The translations under genes and the position numbers were made by a program. From Variovorax sp. ZS18.2.2 (GTDB lineage: Bacteria > Pseudomonadota > Gammaproteobacteria > Burkholderiales > Burkholderiaceae_C), in the NCBI RefSeq assembly GCF_024701975.1, contig NZ_JANLNM010000003.1, forward strand, positions 248,001 to 312,000: a stretch of 64,000 nucleotides of DNA, read 5' to 3'. Below are positions 8,447 to 18,924 of the stretch, piece after piece. Position 1 is the first letter of the stretch; each line of letters begins with the position of its first letter. The notes under the pieces were generated by a model that saw only the letters and a list, made by a program, of their open reading frames with translations, ran no database searches and had not been told where the DNA came from.

Positions 8447-8539
8447 GAGGAATCCCGGTTCGAGAGAGCTGGCTTAGGGGTTAACCCGAAGCCGATCGAC
8501 CATAGCACGCAGGTCCGGTTTCTGCAGGCGAAAGCCCAA

Positions 8540-9478
8540 TCAATGCAGGCTGGTCGGACGGCCCGATGCGACCCACGCGTCGAGCCCGCCGGTGAGCGGC
8601 AAGGCGCGCCGCGCACCGCGCGCCAGCAGCACGCGCGCGGCCTGCGCGGCCGACACCTCGTTGGGGCAATTGCAGTACAGCACCACGTCGCGGTTCGGAT
8701 CGATGGTGAGGTCGAGGTGGCGGTGCTGCAGCGCCTTGAGCGTGTAAGGCAGCGCACCCGGAATGCGGCGCGGGTCGACCTGCACGCCGGCCTTGCCGCG
8801 CACGTCGATGATCAACGGCGGCTCCTCGCCGCTCAAGAGGTCGTGCAGTTCCTCGACCGAGATGCGCGGCATGCCGGTGAGCCGCATGAAGGCACGGCGG
8901 CGCCAGTAGCGCACGGCGAGGATCACCAGCAACAGCACCGCGATCGCGGCCGTTGCGATGCCGCCGGCCTGCGCCAGCACGGCGAGCACTTCCTGGATCT
9001 GGTTGCGGAAGGCCCAGCCGAGGCCGAGGAACAGGCCCGTCCAGACCAGCGCGGCGCCCACGTCGAAGCCGATGAAGCGCCGCACCGACATGCCCAGCGC
9101 GCCCGCCATCGGCGGCGCGACCACCGAGACGCCCGGCACGAACTTGGCGGCCACGAGCGACAGGCCGCCCCAGTCGGTGATCAGCGATTCGCCGCGCCGC
9201 ACGCAGGAGTCGGGCGACAGCGAGATGCGGCACAGGAGGCGCATGAAACGGTAGCCGAAGCGGCGGCCCGCATAGAACCAGGCGCCGTCGCCCAGCAGGT
9301 TGGCGATGACCGCGGCGAGCACCACGCCGATGACCGACACATCGCCCGCCGCAAGCAGCGCCCCCGTGACCACCAGCACCGCGGCCGCCGGCACCGGCAG
9401 GCCGAGCCGAGCGGCAAAGCTGGCGACAAACACCACCAGGATCGCGTTCTGCACCAGCAGCGACATCAGCTGTGCCAT
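8540..9478 (-). CDS. DedA-family membrane protein fused to a C-terminal rhodanese domain
   Basis: The start is set at the ATG encoding MAQLMSLLV (9478); the open frame upstream is Arg/His-rich and not membrane-like. Residues 1-195 form a DedA/SNARE-associated (VTT) domain with GLPVPAAAVLVVTGALLA, the signature GDGAWFYAGRRFGYR and AAKFVPGVSVVAPPMAG. A helix at about 170-190 ends in a basic stop-transfer YWRRR. Residues 205-312 are a rhodanese domain with ISVEELHDLL, PLIIDVRG, IPGALP and the catalytic loop VLYCNCPNEVSA, where the first Cys is the likely sulfur carrier. DedA proteins act in membrane lipid flipping and proton-force homeostasis; the rhodanese part would face the cytoplasm. The substrate of the fusion is unknown. 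Confidence 0.9.
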   Translation of the reverse strand: MAQLMSLLVQNAILVVFVASFAARLGLPVPAAAVLVVTGALLAAGDVSVIGVVLAAVIANLLGDGAWFYAGRRFGYRFMRLLCRISLSPDSCVRRGESLITDWGGLSLVAAKFVPGVSVVAPPMAGALGMSVRRFIGFDVGAALVWTGLFLGLGWAFRNQIQEVLAVLAQAGGIATAAIAVLLLVILAVRYWRRRAFMRLTGMPRISVEELHDLLSGEEPPLIIDVRGKAGVQVDPRRIPGALPYTLKALQHRHLDLTIDPNRDVVLYCNCPNEVSAAQAARVLLARGARRALPLTGGLDAWVASGRPTSLH

Positions 9479-9596
9479 GCCAGCCTTTCGGTCGATGCGA
9501 GGACGAGACGCGGGGTGGGAGCGGGGTTCATGCGAGCCCCGATTGTCCGGCATGCCCCAAGAACGTACCGGGCGCAGGCCATTCGAAACCGCTGTT

Positions 9597-10991
9597 TCAG
9601 CCGGCCCGCGAGACGCTGAAAGCGAAGGTGTTCACCCCGTCTTCGCTCGATGCGCTGACATGCCCGCCGTGCATGCTAGCCACCGCCTTCACGATGGCCA
9701 GCCCCAGGCCATGGCCGTGGTGCTCGCCGCCGCCGTCGTTGCGGGCGGCGTCGACGCGGTAGAAGCGGTCGAACAGGTGCTGCAGGTGCGCCTCGTCGAT
9801 GGCCGTACCGGGGTTCGATACGGCGATCCACGTCATCGCCGCCTCTTCCCGCAGCGTCACGGTGATCTGCGCCCCCGGCGGCGAGTGCTCGATGGCGTTC
9901 TGCAGCAGGTTCGACATCGCCCGGCGGAACAGCGCGCTCTCCAGCCGCGCCTCGGCCTGCACGTCGCCGGCGATGCCGACCTGCGTGCGGCTCTCGTCGA
10001 GCACGAACTCGAAGAAGTCGATGGTCTTGCGCACCTCCAGCGCCACGGGCGTGAGCACCAGCCCGGTGGCCACCTCGCCGCGGTCGGCGCGCGCGAGAAA
10101 GAGCATGTCGTTGACGATGGAGCGCAGCCGCTCCAGGTCTTCGAGGTTGGCCTGCAGCACCTCCTCGAAATCGCCCGCGCTGCGCTGGCGCGAAAGCGCG
10201 ACCTGCGTGCTGCCGATGAGGTTGGCCAGCGGCGTGCGCAGCTCGTGCGCCACGTCGGCATTGAAGGATTCGAGCTGCCGGTAGGCCTCTTCGAGCCGGC
10301 TGAGCGCGCCGTTGAAGGCCTCGGCGAGCGCGGAGAGTTCGACCGGCAGCGCCGTCGTCTTCAAACGCTGCGACAGCGTCTTGGGCCGCAGCGCCTGCGC
10401 CTCGCCCGACAGGCGTTCCAGCGGCCGGAGCCCGACCCGCGCGATCCAGTAGCCCGCCAGCACCACCACCAGCACGCCGCCGAGCCCGAGCACCAGCAGC
10501 GCGCTCAGGAAAGTCTTGCGGGTGCGCTCGTAGGGCTCCGAGTTGCGCCCCACGATGAGCCGCACCGCCGGCCGGCCCTCGAAGGGCGGGATGTGGACCG
10601 AGAGCGTGCGAAACGGCCGCTCCTGCCCCGGCAGCAGGATGTTGCTGCTGCGGCCGTTGGCTTCGCGGGTGAGGCCATCGAGCTCGGCCAGGCCCTTGCC
10701 GTACTGGAAGCGCGGGTCATCGCTCAGCACCCAGAAGCGCACGCTGCCGTCCTCGGGGGTCAGCGCGTCCATGCGGGTCTGCACGCGCGACCAGCGGTCG
10801 GCGGTGCCGATGGCGCCGATCCAGTACTGCAGGCTCTTCAAGGTGGTGTCGAGCTCTTCGTACTGGTGGCGTTCCAGCTCGCGCACCAGCACGCCGTGCA
10901 GCGCGGCGCCGATGAGCGCGAAGGTGGCGAGCGCCGCCGCCGCGAACATCGCCACCAGTCGCACGGTGATGGAGCCCTTCGCGAGTTTCAC
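9597..10991 (-). CDS. heavy-metal-type sensor histidine kinase (CusS-like)
   Basis: The GTG start at 10991 overlaps the stop of the regulator gene (GTGA), giving 464 residues; the longer open frame runs through the regulator. Membrane segments lie at about 10-32 and 168-190 and flank a periplasmic domain of about 135 residues. A HAMP linker with [14 protein letters not shown] follows. The H-box is [19 protein letters not shown], the N-box [16 protein letters not shown], and the G-boxes include [13 protein letters not shown] and [12 protein letters not shown]. This is the CusS/IrlS architecture. Its place as last gene of an RND efflux operon suggests that it senses a metal or toxic compound handled by the pump. 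Confidence 0.92.
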   Translation of the reverse strand: MKLAKGSITVRLVAMFAAAALATFALIGAALHGVLVRELERHQYEELDTTLKSLQYWIGAIGTADRWSRVQTRMDALTPEDGSVRFWVLSDDPRFQYGKGLAELDGLTREANGRSSNILLPGQERPFRTLSVHIPPFEGRPAVRLIVGRNSEPYERTRKTFLSALLVLGLGGVLVVVLAGYWIARVGLRPLERLSGEAQALRPKTLSQRLKTTALPVELSALAEAFNGALSRLEEAYRQLESFNADVAHELRTPLANLIGSTQVALSRQRSAGDFEEVLQANLEDLERLRSIVNDMLFLARADRGEVATGLVLTPVALEVRKTIDFFEFVLDESRTQVGIAGDVQAEARLESALFRRAMSNLLQNAIEHSPPGAQITVTLREEAAMTWIAVSNPGTAIDEAHLQHLFDRFYRVDAARNDGGGEHHGHGLGLAIVKAVASMHGGHVSASSEDGVNTFAFSVSRAG

Positions 10992-11719
10992 AAGGCGCCG
11001 CCCTCCCCCTGGGCTTCGCTCGCGCTGCCGCTGCCACCACCTGCATCGGTGTCGCGCAGCTCCATCACGTAGCCCATGCCGCGGATGGTGTGCAGGAGCT
11101 TCGGGCTGAAGGGCGCATCGATCTTGTCGCGCAGCCGCTTGATGGCCACCTCGACCACGTTGGTGTTGCTGTCGAAGTTCATGTCCCACACCAGCTCGGC
11201 GATGGCGGTCTTCGAGAGAATTTCACCCTGCCGCCGCGCAAGCACGGCGAGCAGCGCGAACTCCTTGGCCGTAAGGTCGATGCGCGTCGTGCCGCGGAAG
11301 GCCTTGCGCGCGAGCAGGTCGATCTGCAGGTTGGCAATGCGCAGCTGCATGGGCTCTTGCTTGCGCCCGCGGCGGTTGAGCGCCTGCAGGCGGGCCAGCA
11401 GTTCGAGGAACGAAAAAGGCTTGACGAGGTAGTCGTCCGCGCCTTCATGCAGGCCCTTGATGCGGTCTTCGACGCGGTCGCGCGCGGTGAGCATGATGAC
11501 CGGCGTCTGCTTGACGGCGCGCAATGCGCGCAGCACCGCGAAGCCGTCCTGCCCGGGCAGCATGACGTCGAGCACGATCACGTCGTAGCCGTGCGTGAGT
11601 GCGAGGTGCTGGCCGTCGATGCCGTTGTGCGCCGCGTCGACCGTGCAGCCCTGCTCGGTCAACCCCTTGGAGAGGTAGTCCGCGGTTCTCAGCTCGTCTT
11701 CGACAATCAGGATCTTCAT
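10988..11719 (-). CDS. OmpR/CusR-type response regulator
   Basis: A 243-residue regulator. The receiver (about 1-115) has the acidic residues in [13 protein letters not shown], the phospho-acceptor in [15 protein letters not shown] and the Lys in [11 protein letters not shown]. The C-terminal OmpR winged helix (about 125-225) has [32 protein letters not shown] and [11 protein letters not shown] Gly/Ser-rich tail ([15 protein letters not shown]) extends past the usual end. The gene lies 32 bases after the RND pump gene and four-base overlaps its kinase gene, so pump and regulator are one operon. It probably autoregulates that operon from the promoter ahead of the outer-membrane-factor gene. 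Confidence 0.93.
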   Translation of the reverse strand: MKILIVEDELRTADYLSKGLTEQGCTVDAAHNGIDGQHLALTHGYDVIVLDVMLPGQDGFAVLRALRAVKQTPVIMLTARDRVEDRIKGLHEGADDYLVKPFSFLELLARLQALNRRGRKQEPMQLRIANLQIDLLARKAFRGTTRIDLTAKEFALLAVLARRQGEILSKTAIAELVWDMNFDSNTNVVEVAIKRLRDKIDAPFSPKLLHTIRGMGYVMELRDTDAGGGSGSASEAQGEGGAL

Positions 11720-11751
11720 TTCTTTTTGTCTCGCTCCGTTCGACCGGCGAC

Positions 11752-14700
11752 CTATCCGTGCGCCTCGGCCACCGGTGGGGCCTCGCCGGTCTGGGCGGCC
11801 TTGCGGGCCTTGCGCGCTTCCTTGCGGCGCAGGTACCAGTAGTGGGCGCGATCCAGGTACAGGTAGACCACCGGCGTGGTGAACAAGGTGAGCGCCTGCG
11901 AGAGTATCAGCCCGCCGACCATCGCGTAGCCCAGCGGGCGGCGCAGTTCGGAGCCGGAGCCGTGGCCCAGCATCAGCGGCAGGCCCGAGAGCAGCGCGCA
12001 CATCGTCGTCATCATGATCGGGCGGAAGCGCAAGAGGCACGCCTGGTAGATCGCCTCCTGCGGCGCCATGCCCTGCTCGCGCTCGGCCTTGAGCGCGAAG
12101 TCGATCATCATGATCCCGTTCTTCTTCACGATGCCGATGAGCAGGATGATGCCGATCAGCGCGATCACGCTGAGGTCGTAGCCCCCCGCCATGAGGATCA
12201 GCAGCGCACCCACGCCGGCCGATGGCAGCGTCGAGAGAATCGTGAGCGGGTGGATGTAGCTCTCGTACAGCAGGCCCAGCACGATGTACACCGCCACCAG
12301 CGCCGCGGCGATGAGGTAGGGCTGCGAGGACAGTGAATCCTGGAAGGCCTGCGCCGTGCCCTGGAACGCGCCGCTCAGCGACTGCGGAATGCCCATCTCG
12401 GCCTGCGCCTTGTTGATGGCGTTGACCGCATCGCCCAGCGCATGGCCCGGTGCGAGGTTGAACGAGATCGTCACCGCCGGGAACTGGCCCTGGTGGCTGA
12501 TCGAGAGGTAGGCGGTCTTGCTCGTGTCCACCTTCACGAAGGTGGAGAGCGGCACCTGTTGGCCCGTGAGCGGCGAGGTGAGGTACAGCTTGCTGAAGAG
12601 CGCCGGGTCCTGCTGCAGTTCGGGCGTGACCTCGAGCACCACGTGGTAGCTGTTGAGCTGCGTGAAGTACTGCGCCACCTGGCGCTGGCCGATGGCGTCG
12701 TACAGCGTCGCGTCGATGGTCGCGGGCGAGATGCCAAAGCTCGATGCGCGGTCGCGGTCGATGGTGAGCACGGCGGAGGCGGCGGCGTTCTGCTGGTCGG
12801 AGGCGAGGTCCGTGATCTCGGGAATCTGACGGAAGCGCGCGAGCAGCTTGGGCGCCCAGGTGTTGAGCTCGTCCAGGTTGGAGTCGGTCACCGTGTACTG
12901 GTACTGCGTGCGCGACGAGCGCCCGCCCACGCGGATGTCCTGCCCCGCCTGCAGGAACAGGTTCACGCCCTGCACCTTGGCCAGTTGCGGACGCAGGCGC
13001 GTGATGATTTCGTCGGCGCTCGCGGTGCGGCCTTCGTCCTTGGGCTTGAGGTTGATGTAGAAGTTGCCGGTGTTGAAGGTCGACGAGCTGCCGTTCATGC
13101 CGAAGGCCGAGACGTCCGGGTCCTTGCGCACCACATCGGCCAGCTCCAGCATGCGCGCGTTCATCGAGGCGAAGGACGCGTCTTGCGCCGACTCGGCAAA
13201 GCCCGAGATGAAGCCGGTGTCCTGCTGCGGGAAGAAGCCCTTGGGGATGACCATGAACAGGAAGCCCGTGGCCGCCACCGTGGCGATGAAGACCATGAGC
13301 GTGATGAACTGGTGATCGAGCACCACATGCAGGCCGCGCTTGTAGCCATTGAGCATCGCGTCGAAGCCGCGCTCGAACAAAAGGTAGAGCCGGCCGTGCT
13401 TGCGCGCATGCTCGTTCTTCAGGAAGCGCGAGCACAGCATCGGCGTGAGCGTCAGCGAGATGACCACCGACACCACGATGGTGAGCGTGACCGTCACCGC
13501 GAACTCGCGGAACAGCCGCCCCACGATGCCGCCCATGAGCAGCAGCGGAATGAACACCGCGATCAGCGACACGGAGATCGAGATGATCGTGAAGCCGATC
13601 TCGCCCGCGCCCTTGTACGCGGCCTCGAGCGGCGACATGCCCTCTTCCACGTAGCGGTAGATGTTCTCCAGCATCACGATGGCGTCGTCCACCACGAAGC
13701 CGACCGCGATGGTGAGCGCCATGAGCGAGAGGTTGTCCAGGCTGTAGCCCAGCAGGTACATCACCGCGACCGTGCCCAGCAGCGCGAGTGGCACCGTCAC
13801 ACTCGGGATGAGCGTGGCCGGCACGTTGCGAAGGAACACGAAGATCACGGCCACCACGAGCGCGATGGTCAGCAGCAGCGTGAACTCCACGTCGAGCACC
13901 GAGGCGCGGATGGTCTGCGTGCGGTCGACCAGCGCGTTGACTTCCACCGTCGGCGGAATCGAGGCCTTCAGGCGCGGCATGGCGGCGTTGATGCGGTCCA
14001 CCGTCTCGATCACGTTCGCGCCGGGCTGCTTGGTGATGGCCAGCACGATGGAGCGGCCGTTCTGGATGGTGTTGCCTTCGGGTGCCGCCGCGCCCGCATA
14101 GGCCCAGCCGGCAATCTTGGCGTTCTCGGGGCCGTCGATGGCCACGCCCAGGTCGCGCACGCGGATCGGCGCGCCGTTGCGGTAGGCCAGGATCACGTCG
14201 TTCCACGGCTGGGCCTTCAGCAACTGGTCGTTCGTGTAGACGGTGAAGCTCTGGTTCGGCCCGTCGATGGTGCCCTTGGGCGCGTTCACCGTGGCCGAAG
14301 AGAGCACCGTGCGCACGTCTTCCAGGCTGAGGCCGAGCGCGGCCAGCTTGGCCGGGTCGAGCTGCACGCGCACCGCGGGCTTCTGCGCGCCGCCGATGTT
14401 GACCAGGCCCACGCCCGCGATCTGCGAGATCTGCTGCGCGAGGATGTTGTCGGCGTAGTCGTTCACCTCGGTGAGCGGCAGCGTCTTCGATTGCACCGAG
14501 AGAATCAGGATCGGCGAATCGGCGGGGTTCACTTTGCGAAAGCTCGGCGGGCTCGGCAGGTTGGCCGGCAGCTGGCCGGTGGAAGCGGTGATGGCCGCCT
14601 GCACATCGAGCGCGGCGGCGTCGATGTTGCGGTCCAGGTCGAACTGCAGCGTGATCTGCGTGGAGCCGAGGCCGCTGGTCGAGGTCATCTGCGAGAGGCC

Positions 14701-14925
14701 CGCGATGAGCGAGAACTGTCGCTCCAGCGGCTGCGCCACGTTGGAGGCCATGGTCTCCGGGCTTGCGCCCGGCAGGTTGGCCGACACCTGGATCGTCGGA
14801 AAGTCGACCTGCGGCAGCGGCGCCACCGGCAGAAGCGGGAACACCGCGGCACCGACCAGCAGGATGGCCAGCGCGAGCAGCGTGGTGCCGATGGGGCGCT
14901 TGATGAATCCGGCGGAAATGCTCAA
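11752..14925 (-). CDS. RND multidrug efflux permease, MdtB/MdtC-like (HAE1)
   Basis: A 1057-residue inner-membrane proton antiporter with the 12-helix, two-large-loop plan of the HAE1 RND family. The N-terminus [18 protein letters not shown] and the pocket region [20 protein letters not shown] are typical of MdtB/MdtC rather than AcrB. Helix 4 carries the proton-relay Asp pair in [18 protein letters not shown], and helix 10 the Lys in [18 protein letters not shown]. Only one MdtB/C-like pump is present, whereas Escherichia coli uses two different subunits, so this pump is probably a homotrimer. Its start overlaps the fusion-protein gene by four bases. Substrates are unknown. Confidence 0.93.
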   Translation of the reverse strand: MSISAGFIKRPIGTTLLALAILLVGAAVFPLLPVAPLPQVDFPTIQVSANLPGASPETMASNVAQPLERQFSLIAGLSQMTSTSGLGSTQITLQFDLDRNIDAAALDVQAAITASTGQLPANLPSPPSFRKVNPADSPILILSVQSKTLPLTEVNDYADNILAQQISQIAGVGLVNIGGAQKPAVRVQLDPAKLAALGLSLEDVRTVLSSATVNAPKGTIDGPNQSFTVYTNDQLLKAQPWNDVILAYRNGAPIRVRDLGVAIDGPENAKIAGWAYAGAAAPEGNTIQNGRSIVLAITKQPGANVIETVDRINAAMPRLKASIPPTVEVNALVDRTQTIRASVLDVEFTLLLTIALVVAVIFVFLRNVPATLIPSVTVPLALLGTVAVMYLLGYSLDNLSLMALTIAVGFVVDDAIVMLENIYRYVEEGMSPLEAAYKGAGEIGFTIISISVSLIAVFIPLLLMGGIVGRLFREFAVTVTLTIVVSVVISLTLTPMLCSRFLKNEHARKHGRLYLLFERGFDAMLNGYKRGLHVVLDHQFITLMVFIATVAATGFLFMVIPKGFFPQQDTGFISGFAESAQDASFASMNARMLELADVVRKDPDVSAFGMNGSSSTFNTGNFYINLKPKDEGRTASADEIITRLRPQLAKVQGVNLFLQAGQDIRVGGRSSRTQYQYTVTDSNLDELNTWAPKLLARFRQIPEITDLASDQQNAAASAVLTIDRDRASSFGISPATIDATLYDAIGQRQVAQYFTQLNSYHVVLEVTPELQQDPALFSKLYLTSPLTGQQVPLSTFVKVDTSKTAYLSISHQGQFPAVTISFNLAPGHALGDAVNAINKAQAEMGIPQSLSGAFQGTAQAFQDSLSSQPYLIAAALVAVYIVLGLLYESYIHPLTILSTLPSAGVGALLILMAGGYDLSVIALIGIILLIGIVKKNGIMMIDFALKAEREQGMAPQEAIYQACLLRFRPIMMTTMCALLSGLPLMLGHGSGSELRRPLGYAMVGGLILSQALTLFTTPVVYLYLDRAHYWYLRRKEARKARKAAQTGEAPPVAEAHG

Positions 14926-16130
14926 TTGCCGCTCCCGGTGCGGGTCGCGACCTGGGCAGCGCTACCGGTCTTCGCCACGGGGGGCGGCTCGACGATGGTG
15001 GCGCCCGCGCGCAGCTTGTACTGGCCGTCGACCACCACGCGCTGGTCGGCCGCCAGGCCCTTGTCGATCACCGCCACGCCATCGGCGATCTGCAGCACGT
15101 GCACGGGCACGTTGCTGACCTTGTTCTCCGCATCGACCACCCAGATGTAGGTGCTGTCCTGGCCGCGCTGCACGGCGGCGGCGGGCACGGTCAGCGAATC
15201 GGGCCGACGGTCGAGGTCGAGCCGCACGTTGACGTACTGGCCGGGCCACAGCGTGTGCTGCGGGTTGGCAAAGCTGCCCTTGAGCTGCACCGTGCCGTTG
15301 GTGGTGTCGATCTGGTTGTTCAGCAGGATGAGCTTGCCGGCGCCGAGCATCTGATTGCCCGCGCGGTCGTAGGCGACCACTGCGAGCGGCTGGTTGCTCT
15401 GCTGCTGCACGCGGTTGATGTCCTGCACAGCCTCTTCGGGCAACGTGAACTGCACCGCGATGGGGTCGATCTGGTTGATGACGACCAGCCCGTTGGTGTC
15501 GGCTGCATGCACGATGTTGCCGGGGTCCACGAGCCGCGCGCCGACGCGGCCGTTCATCGGCGAGACGATGCGCGTGAAGCTCAGCTGCACCTCGGCGTAC
15601 TGCACCTGCGCGGCGTCGGTCTGCACGGTGGCGGCGAGCTGGTTGACCAGCGCCTTCTGCGTGTCGACCTGCTGCTGCGTGGCGGCATCCTGCGCGATCA
15701 GCGTGGTGTAGCGCTTGAGGTCTGCGCGGGCGTTGACGAGCTGGGCCTCGTCCTTTGCCTTGGTGGCCTGCGCCTGCGCGAGCTGCGCCTGCAGCGTGCG
15801 CGGGTCGAGCTGCGCGAGCAGCTGGCCGGCCTTCACGTCCTGCCCTTCGGTGAAGCCGACCTTGTCGAGCTGCCCGTCGATGCGCGCCTTGATGGTGACC
15901 GTGGCCATCGAGGCGACGGTGCCGATGCCCGAGCGGTAGACCTGCACGTTCTGCGGCGTGACGCGCGCGGTGGTCACCTGCACGGGCGGTGTCTTGGGTG
16001 CTTCGGGCTTGGCGCCGAAAGCCTTGTTGTGGTTGAGCGCCCAGGCGCCGCCGCCCAGAACGATCACGAGCGTGGCGGCCGCGACCCAGGTCGAGCGGCG
16101 CTGAAGAGGAGCTTGGGTTGTCGTCGTCAT
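14922..16130 (-). CDS. RND efflux membrane fusion protein (MdtA-like)
   Basis: The 402-residue periplasmic adaptor has one N-terminal membrane segment ([19 protein letters not shown], about 15-33). Paired lipoyl half-motifs follow, [19 protein letters not shown] and [14 protein letters not shown], separated by a coiled-coil hairpin rich in Ala/Gln ([15 protein letters not shown]). A beta-barrel region contains [14 protein letters not shown]. It links the pump in the inner membrane to the outer-membrane channel encoded five bases upstream. The stop overlaps the pump start (ATGA), which fixes the operon order. A Pro/Ala-rich stretch ([12 protein letters not shown]) follows the membrane anchor. 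Confidence 0.93.
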   Translation of the reverse strand: MTTTTQAPLQRRSTWVAAATLVIVLGGGAWALNHNKAFGAKPEAPKTPPVQVTTARVTPQNVQVYRSGIGTVASMATVTIKARIDGQLDKVGFTEGQDVKAGQLLAQLDPRTLQAQLAQAQATKAKDEAQLVNARADLKRYTTLIAQDAATQQQVDTQKALVNQLAATVQTDAAQVQYAEVQLSFTRIVSPMNGRVGARLVDPGNIVHAADTNGLVVINQIDPIAVQFTLPEEAVQDINRVQQQSNQPLAVVAYDRAGNQMLGAGKLILLNNQIDTTNGTVQLKGSFANPQHTLWPGQYVNVRLDLDRRPDSLTVPAAAVQRGQDSTYIWVVDAENKVSNVPVHVLQIADGVAVIDKGLAADQRVVVDGQYKLRAGATIVEPPPVAKTGSAAQVATRTGSGN

Positions 16131-16134
16131 GGCA

Positions 16135-17607
16135 TCAATTTCCGGAAGTCGCGTCGGTTGCAGTCCAGCCGCCGCCGGTGGCGGCGATCAGTGACACGCT
16201 GGCCGCGAGCTGGCGGCCGAGCACCTGCGCGGCGGTGCGCTGGTTGGTGAGGGAGAGCTGCTGCGCCGTGACCACGCTCAGGTACGTGGCGGTGCCGGCG
16301 CGGTATTGGCTCAAGGCCAGGCGCTCTGCAAGTTGCGAGGCCTGCACGGCCTGCGCCTGCAGTGCGGATTCGCGATCGAGCACGCGCAGGGTCGCGAGGT
16401 TGTCCTCGACCTGCTGGAAGCCGCCAAGCACGGTCTGCTTGTACTGCGCGACCGAGGCGTCGTAGACGGCCACGGCCTGGTCGGTATGGGCTTTGCGCAG
16501 GCCCCCGTCGAACACCGTCTGCGCGAGCGCCGCGCCGAGCGACCACACGCGGCTGGGCGTGTTGAAGAGCGAGGCGAGGTTGCCGGCGCTGAAGCCACCG
16601 CTCGCGCTCAGCACGATCTGCGGGTAGTACGCCGCCTTGGCGACGCCGATGTTGGCATTGGCGGCCTGCACGCGGCGCTCGGCGCCGGCGATGTCGGGGC
16701 GGCGTTCGAGCAGTTCCGAAGGCAGGCCCGCGGGCGTGACCGGGAGCTGCACGCGCAGCGCGTCGGTGGACGAGAGCGATGCGGCCGTCGTCTGTGCGGA
16801 CGAGGCGAGCGGCGCCAGCGAGAAGGATGCGGGCGCCTGCCCCGTCAGCACGGCGACGGCGTGTTCGAGCTGGCTGCGCTGCGCTTCGAGGTCGACGGCC
16901 TGCGCTTCGGCGGTCTTGAGCTGGCTTTCCGCGAGCGCCACGTCGGAGCGCAGCACCGTGCCGGCCGCGTACTGGTGCTGCGTGAGTTCGAGCGCCTTGG
17001 CGTAGGCCGCGGTGGTGCTCGCGTACAGGTCGCGCTGCAGGTCGATGACGCGGATCTGCAGGTAGTCCTGCGCGAGCGTGGTCTGGATGCTGAGGCGGGC
17101 GCCGGCCAGGTCGTCGGCGCTGGCCTGTGCGTCGGCATTGCCGGCCTCGACGGAGCGGCGCACGGCGCCCCACAGGTCGGGCTCCCAGCTGGCGGCGAGG
17201 CCGAGGGTGTCGGTGGTGCCCAGCTTGAGGGCGCCGGTGCTGTTGGTCTGCGCGCGGGTCCCGCCTGCGTTGACGCCCACGGTCGGGAAGAAGCCGGCAT
17301 GCGCGGCGGCGGCAATGGCCTGCGCCTCGCGGTACTGGGCCTCGGCCACGCGGATGTTCTGGTTGGCCGCGTTGGCCTGCACGACCAGCGCACTCAGCGC
17401 GCTGTCGCCGTAGGCCTCCCACCAGGGATGGCTGGCGTCGATGACCTGGGGCGTCGCGGTCTTCCAGGGGCCGGTTTCCTTGTAGGCGACCGGGACGTCC
17501 ATCTGCGGGCGGACGTAGTCGGGGCCGACGGCGCAGCCGGCGAGGAGCAGTGCGGCCAGCGCGATGGCCGTCGCTTTGGGTGAAGGGGAAGTGGCGAAGA
17601 GAACCAT
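16135..17607 (-). CDS. outer-membrane efflux lipoprotein (NodT/OprM family)
   Basis: A 490-residue outer-membrane factor with a lipoprotein signal; the lipobox is [12 protein letters not shown] (Cys at about 25). The OprM/NodT motifs [18 protein letters not shown] and [16 protein letters not shown] are followed by two repeated OEP halves of long helical hairpins ([18 protein letters not shown] and [21 protein letters not shown]). It is the first gene of the efflux operon; membrane fusion protein, pump, regulator and kinase follow. The 187 bases ahead of it separate it from a same-strand aldo/keto reductase gene and hold the palindromic repeat described separately, but its own promoter lies upstream of 17607, so within that gap. 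Confidence 0.93.
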   Translation of the reverse strand: MVLFATSPSPKATAIALAALLLAGCAVGPDYVRPQMDVPVAYKETGPWKTATPQVIDASHPWWEAYGDSALSALVVQANAANQNIRVAEAQYREAQAIAAAAHAGFFPTVGVNAGGTRAQTNSTGALKLGTTDTLGLAASWEPDLWGAVRRSVEAGNADAQASADDLAGARLSIQTTLAQDYLQIRVIDLQRDLYASTTAAYAKALELTQHQYAAGTVLRSDVALAESQLKTAEAQAVDLEAQRSQLEHAVAVLTGQAPASFSLAPLASSAQTTAASLSSTDALRVQLPVTPAGLPSELLERRPDIAGAERRVQAANANIGVAKAAYYPQIVLSASGGFSAGNLASLFNTPSRVWSLGAALAQTVFDGGLRKAHTDQAVAVYDASVAQYKQTVLGGFQQVEDNLATLRVLDRESALQAQAVQASQLAERLALSQYRAGTATYLSVVTAQQLSLTNQRTAAQVLGRQLAASVSLIAATGGGWTATDATSGN

Positions 17608-17682
17608 GGTGGGTTCACTCTAAGAACCCGGTTCAAACCCTTCGCTGTCGACTAACTGACAGTTCTGACAGTTTTGGTTTTA

Positions 17683-17784
17683 CTCCCTCCCCCGCTGGGG
17701 GAGGGTTGGGGTGGGGGCACAGCGGCGCTCGCCTCGGGCGCTCTGCCTGCCCCCATCCCCGCCTTCCCCCAGAGGGGGAAGGAG
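17683..17784. repeat. two-armed GC-rich palindromic repeat, copy 1
   Basis: About 102 bases between the aldo/keto reductase gene and the efflux operon. The left arm runs CTCCCTCCCCC-GCT-GGGGGAGGG followed by TTGGGGTGGGGGCA; the right arm is its near inverse, TGCCCCCATCCCCGCC followed by TTCCCCCAGAGGGGGAAGGAG. Each arm contains its own small hairpin, and the two arms pair across an unrelated 20-25 base centre. A second copy with the same arms but a different centre lies at 24719-24834. No terminal target duplication or reading frame is visible, so it resembles a REP/BIME-like or non-autonomous element. Confidence 0.8.
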
Positions 17785-17794
17785 CAAGACAGAA

Positions 17795-18805
17795 TCAGCG
17801 CGGCGCGTCGCCCTTGCGGTACTCGGCGGTCAGCTCGTCCAGCTTCTGCTTGAGCGCCGGATCGAGCTTGTACTCGGCCGCCGCAATCGTCGCGTCCAGT
17901 TGCTCCGGCCGGCTCGCACCGAGCAGCGGCGCGGTGATCAGCGGGTTCGCCATCACCCACGCCACCGCCAGCGTCGCGAGCGGCACGCCCGCTTCGTCGG
18001 CCAGCTTGTGCAGCTGCGTCACGGTGTTGAAACTGCGCTCGTTCCAGTAGCGGTCCTGGTACATGCCGCCGGCCGTGCCGAGCGTGAAGCGGGTGTTCTC
18101 CTCGGGCTTGGCGCCGGGCTTGTACTTGCCGGTGAGCAGGCCGCCGGCCAGCGGGTTGTAGGGAATCACGCCCAGGCCCTCTTCGCTCGCGAGCGGCAGC
18201 AGCTCGCGCTCGATCTCGCGGAACAGCAGGCTGTAGCGCGGCTGCACCGACACGAAGCGCGTGAACCGGTGCAGGTCGGACTTGCCGAGCGCGCGGGCCA
18301 GGCGATAGGCCAGGAAATTCGACACGCCGATGTAGCGCGCGCGGCCCGACTTCACGATCACGTCGAGCGCCTCGAGGCTTTCTTCAAGCGGCGTCTCGCG
18401 GTCGTCCATGTGCAGCTGGTACAGGTCGACGTGGTCGGTCTTCAGCCGCTTGAGCGAAAGGTCGATCGCGTCCAGCAGGTGCTTGCGCGACGCGCCCTGG
18501 TCCCAGGGGTTGGGGCCGACCTTGTTGACAGCCTTGGTGGCGACCACGAAGCGGCGGCGGCCCGCGGGGCCCTGCTTCTCGAGCCAGTTGCCGATGATCT
18601 CTTCGGTGCGGCCGGTGGTCTCGACGGTGCCGCCGAGGGGGTACACGTCGGCGGTGTCGAGGAAGTTGATGCCGCCTTCGGCCGCCTTGTCGAGGATCTG
18701 GTGCGACACGGCCTCGTCGGTCTGCAGGCCGAAGGTCATGGTGCCGAGGGCAAGGCGGGAAACGGTGAGGCCCGTGCGGCCGAGACGGGTGGTGGGAATG
18801 CTCAT
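17795..18805 (-). CDS. aldo/keto reductase
   Basis: The start is set at the ATG for MSIPTTRLGRTGLTVSRLALG (18805); 20 extra residues upstream are not family-like. The 336-residue protein is a TIM-barrel NAD(P)H-dependent reductase. The catalytic tetrad is readable: Asp and Tyr in FLDTADVYPLGG, Lys in FVVATKAVNK and His in LYQLHMDD. Cofactor-side motifs include ALGTMTFGLQ and SRPEQLDATIAA. It belongs to the YajO/oxidoreductase-like AKR group of unassigned substrate. The gene is flanked by the palindromic repeat at its 3' end and an MFS gene on the same strand 119 bases upstream; no functional link is evident. Confidence 0.9.
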   Translation of the reverse strand: MSIPTTRLGRTGLTVSRLALGTMTFGLQTDEAVSHQILDKAAEGGINFLDTADVYPLGGTVETTGRTEEIIGNWLEKQGPAGRRRFVVATKAVNKVGPNPWDQGASRKHLLDAIDLSLKRLKTDHVDLYQLHMDDRETPLEESLEALDVIVKSGRARYIGVSNFLAYRLARALGKSDLHRFTRFVSVQPRYSLLFREIERELLPLASEEGLGVIPYNPLAGGLLTGKYKPGAKPEENTRFTLGTAGGMYQDRYWNERSFNTVTQLHKLADEAGVPLATLAVAWVMANPLITAPLLGASRPEQLDATIAAAEYKLDPALKQKLDELTAEYRKGDAPR

Positions 18806-18924
18806 TGGGGGCGCGCTCCGGGGGATGAGGAGGAGGAGAGGAAGGGCGGCGGCCATCATAGGCACGGCCGCGCAATCCTGCAGGCGCCGGAGATTTCAGG
18901 CGCGCGAGGTGCGCGCCGTACTAA

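Noticed and set aside
17683..17784. Palindromic repeat as a simple terminator for the adjacent genes
   Set aside because: Both arms are repeated at 24719-24834 inside an operon, there is no U-run, and the centre is variable, so a repeat element explains it better.
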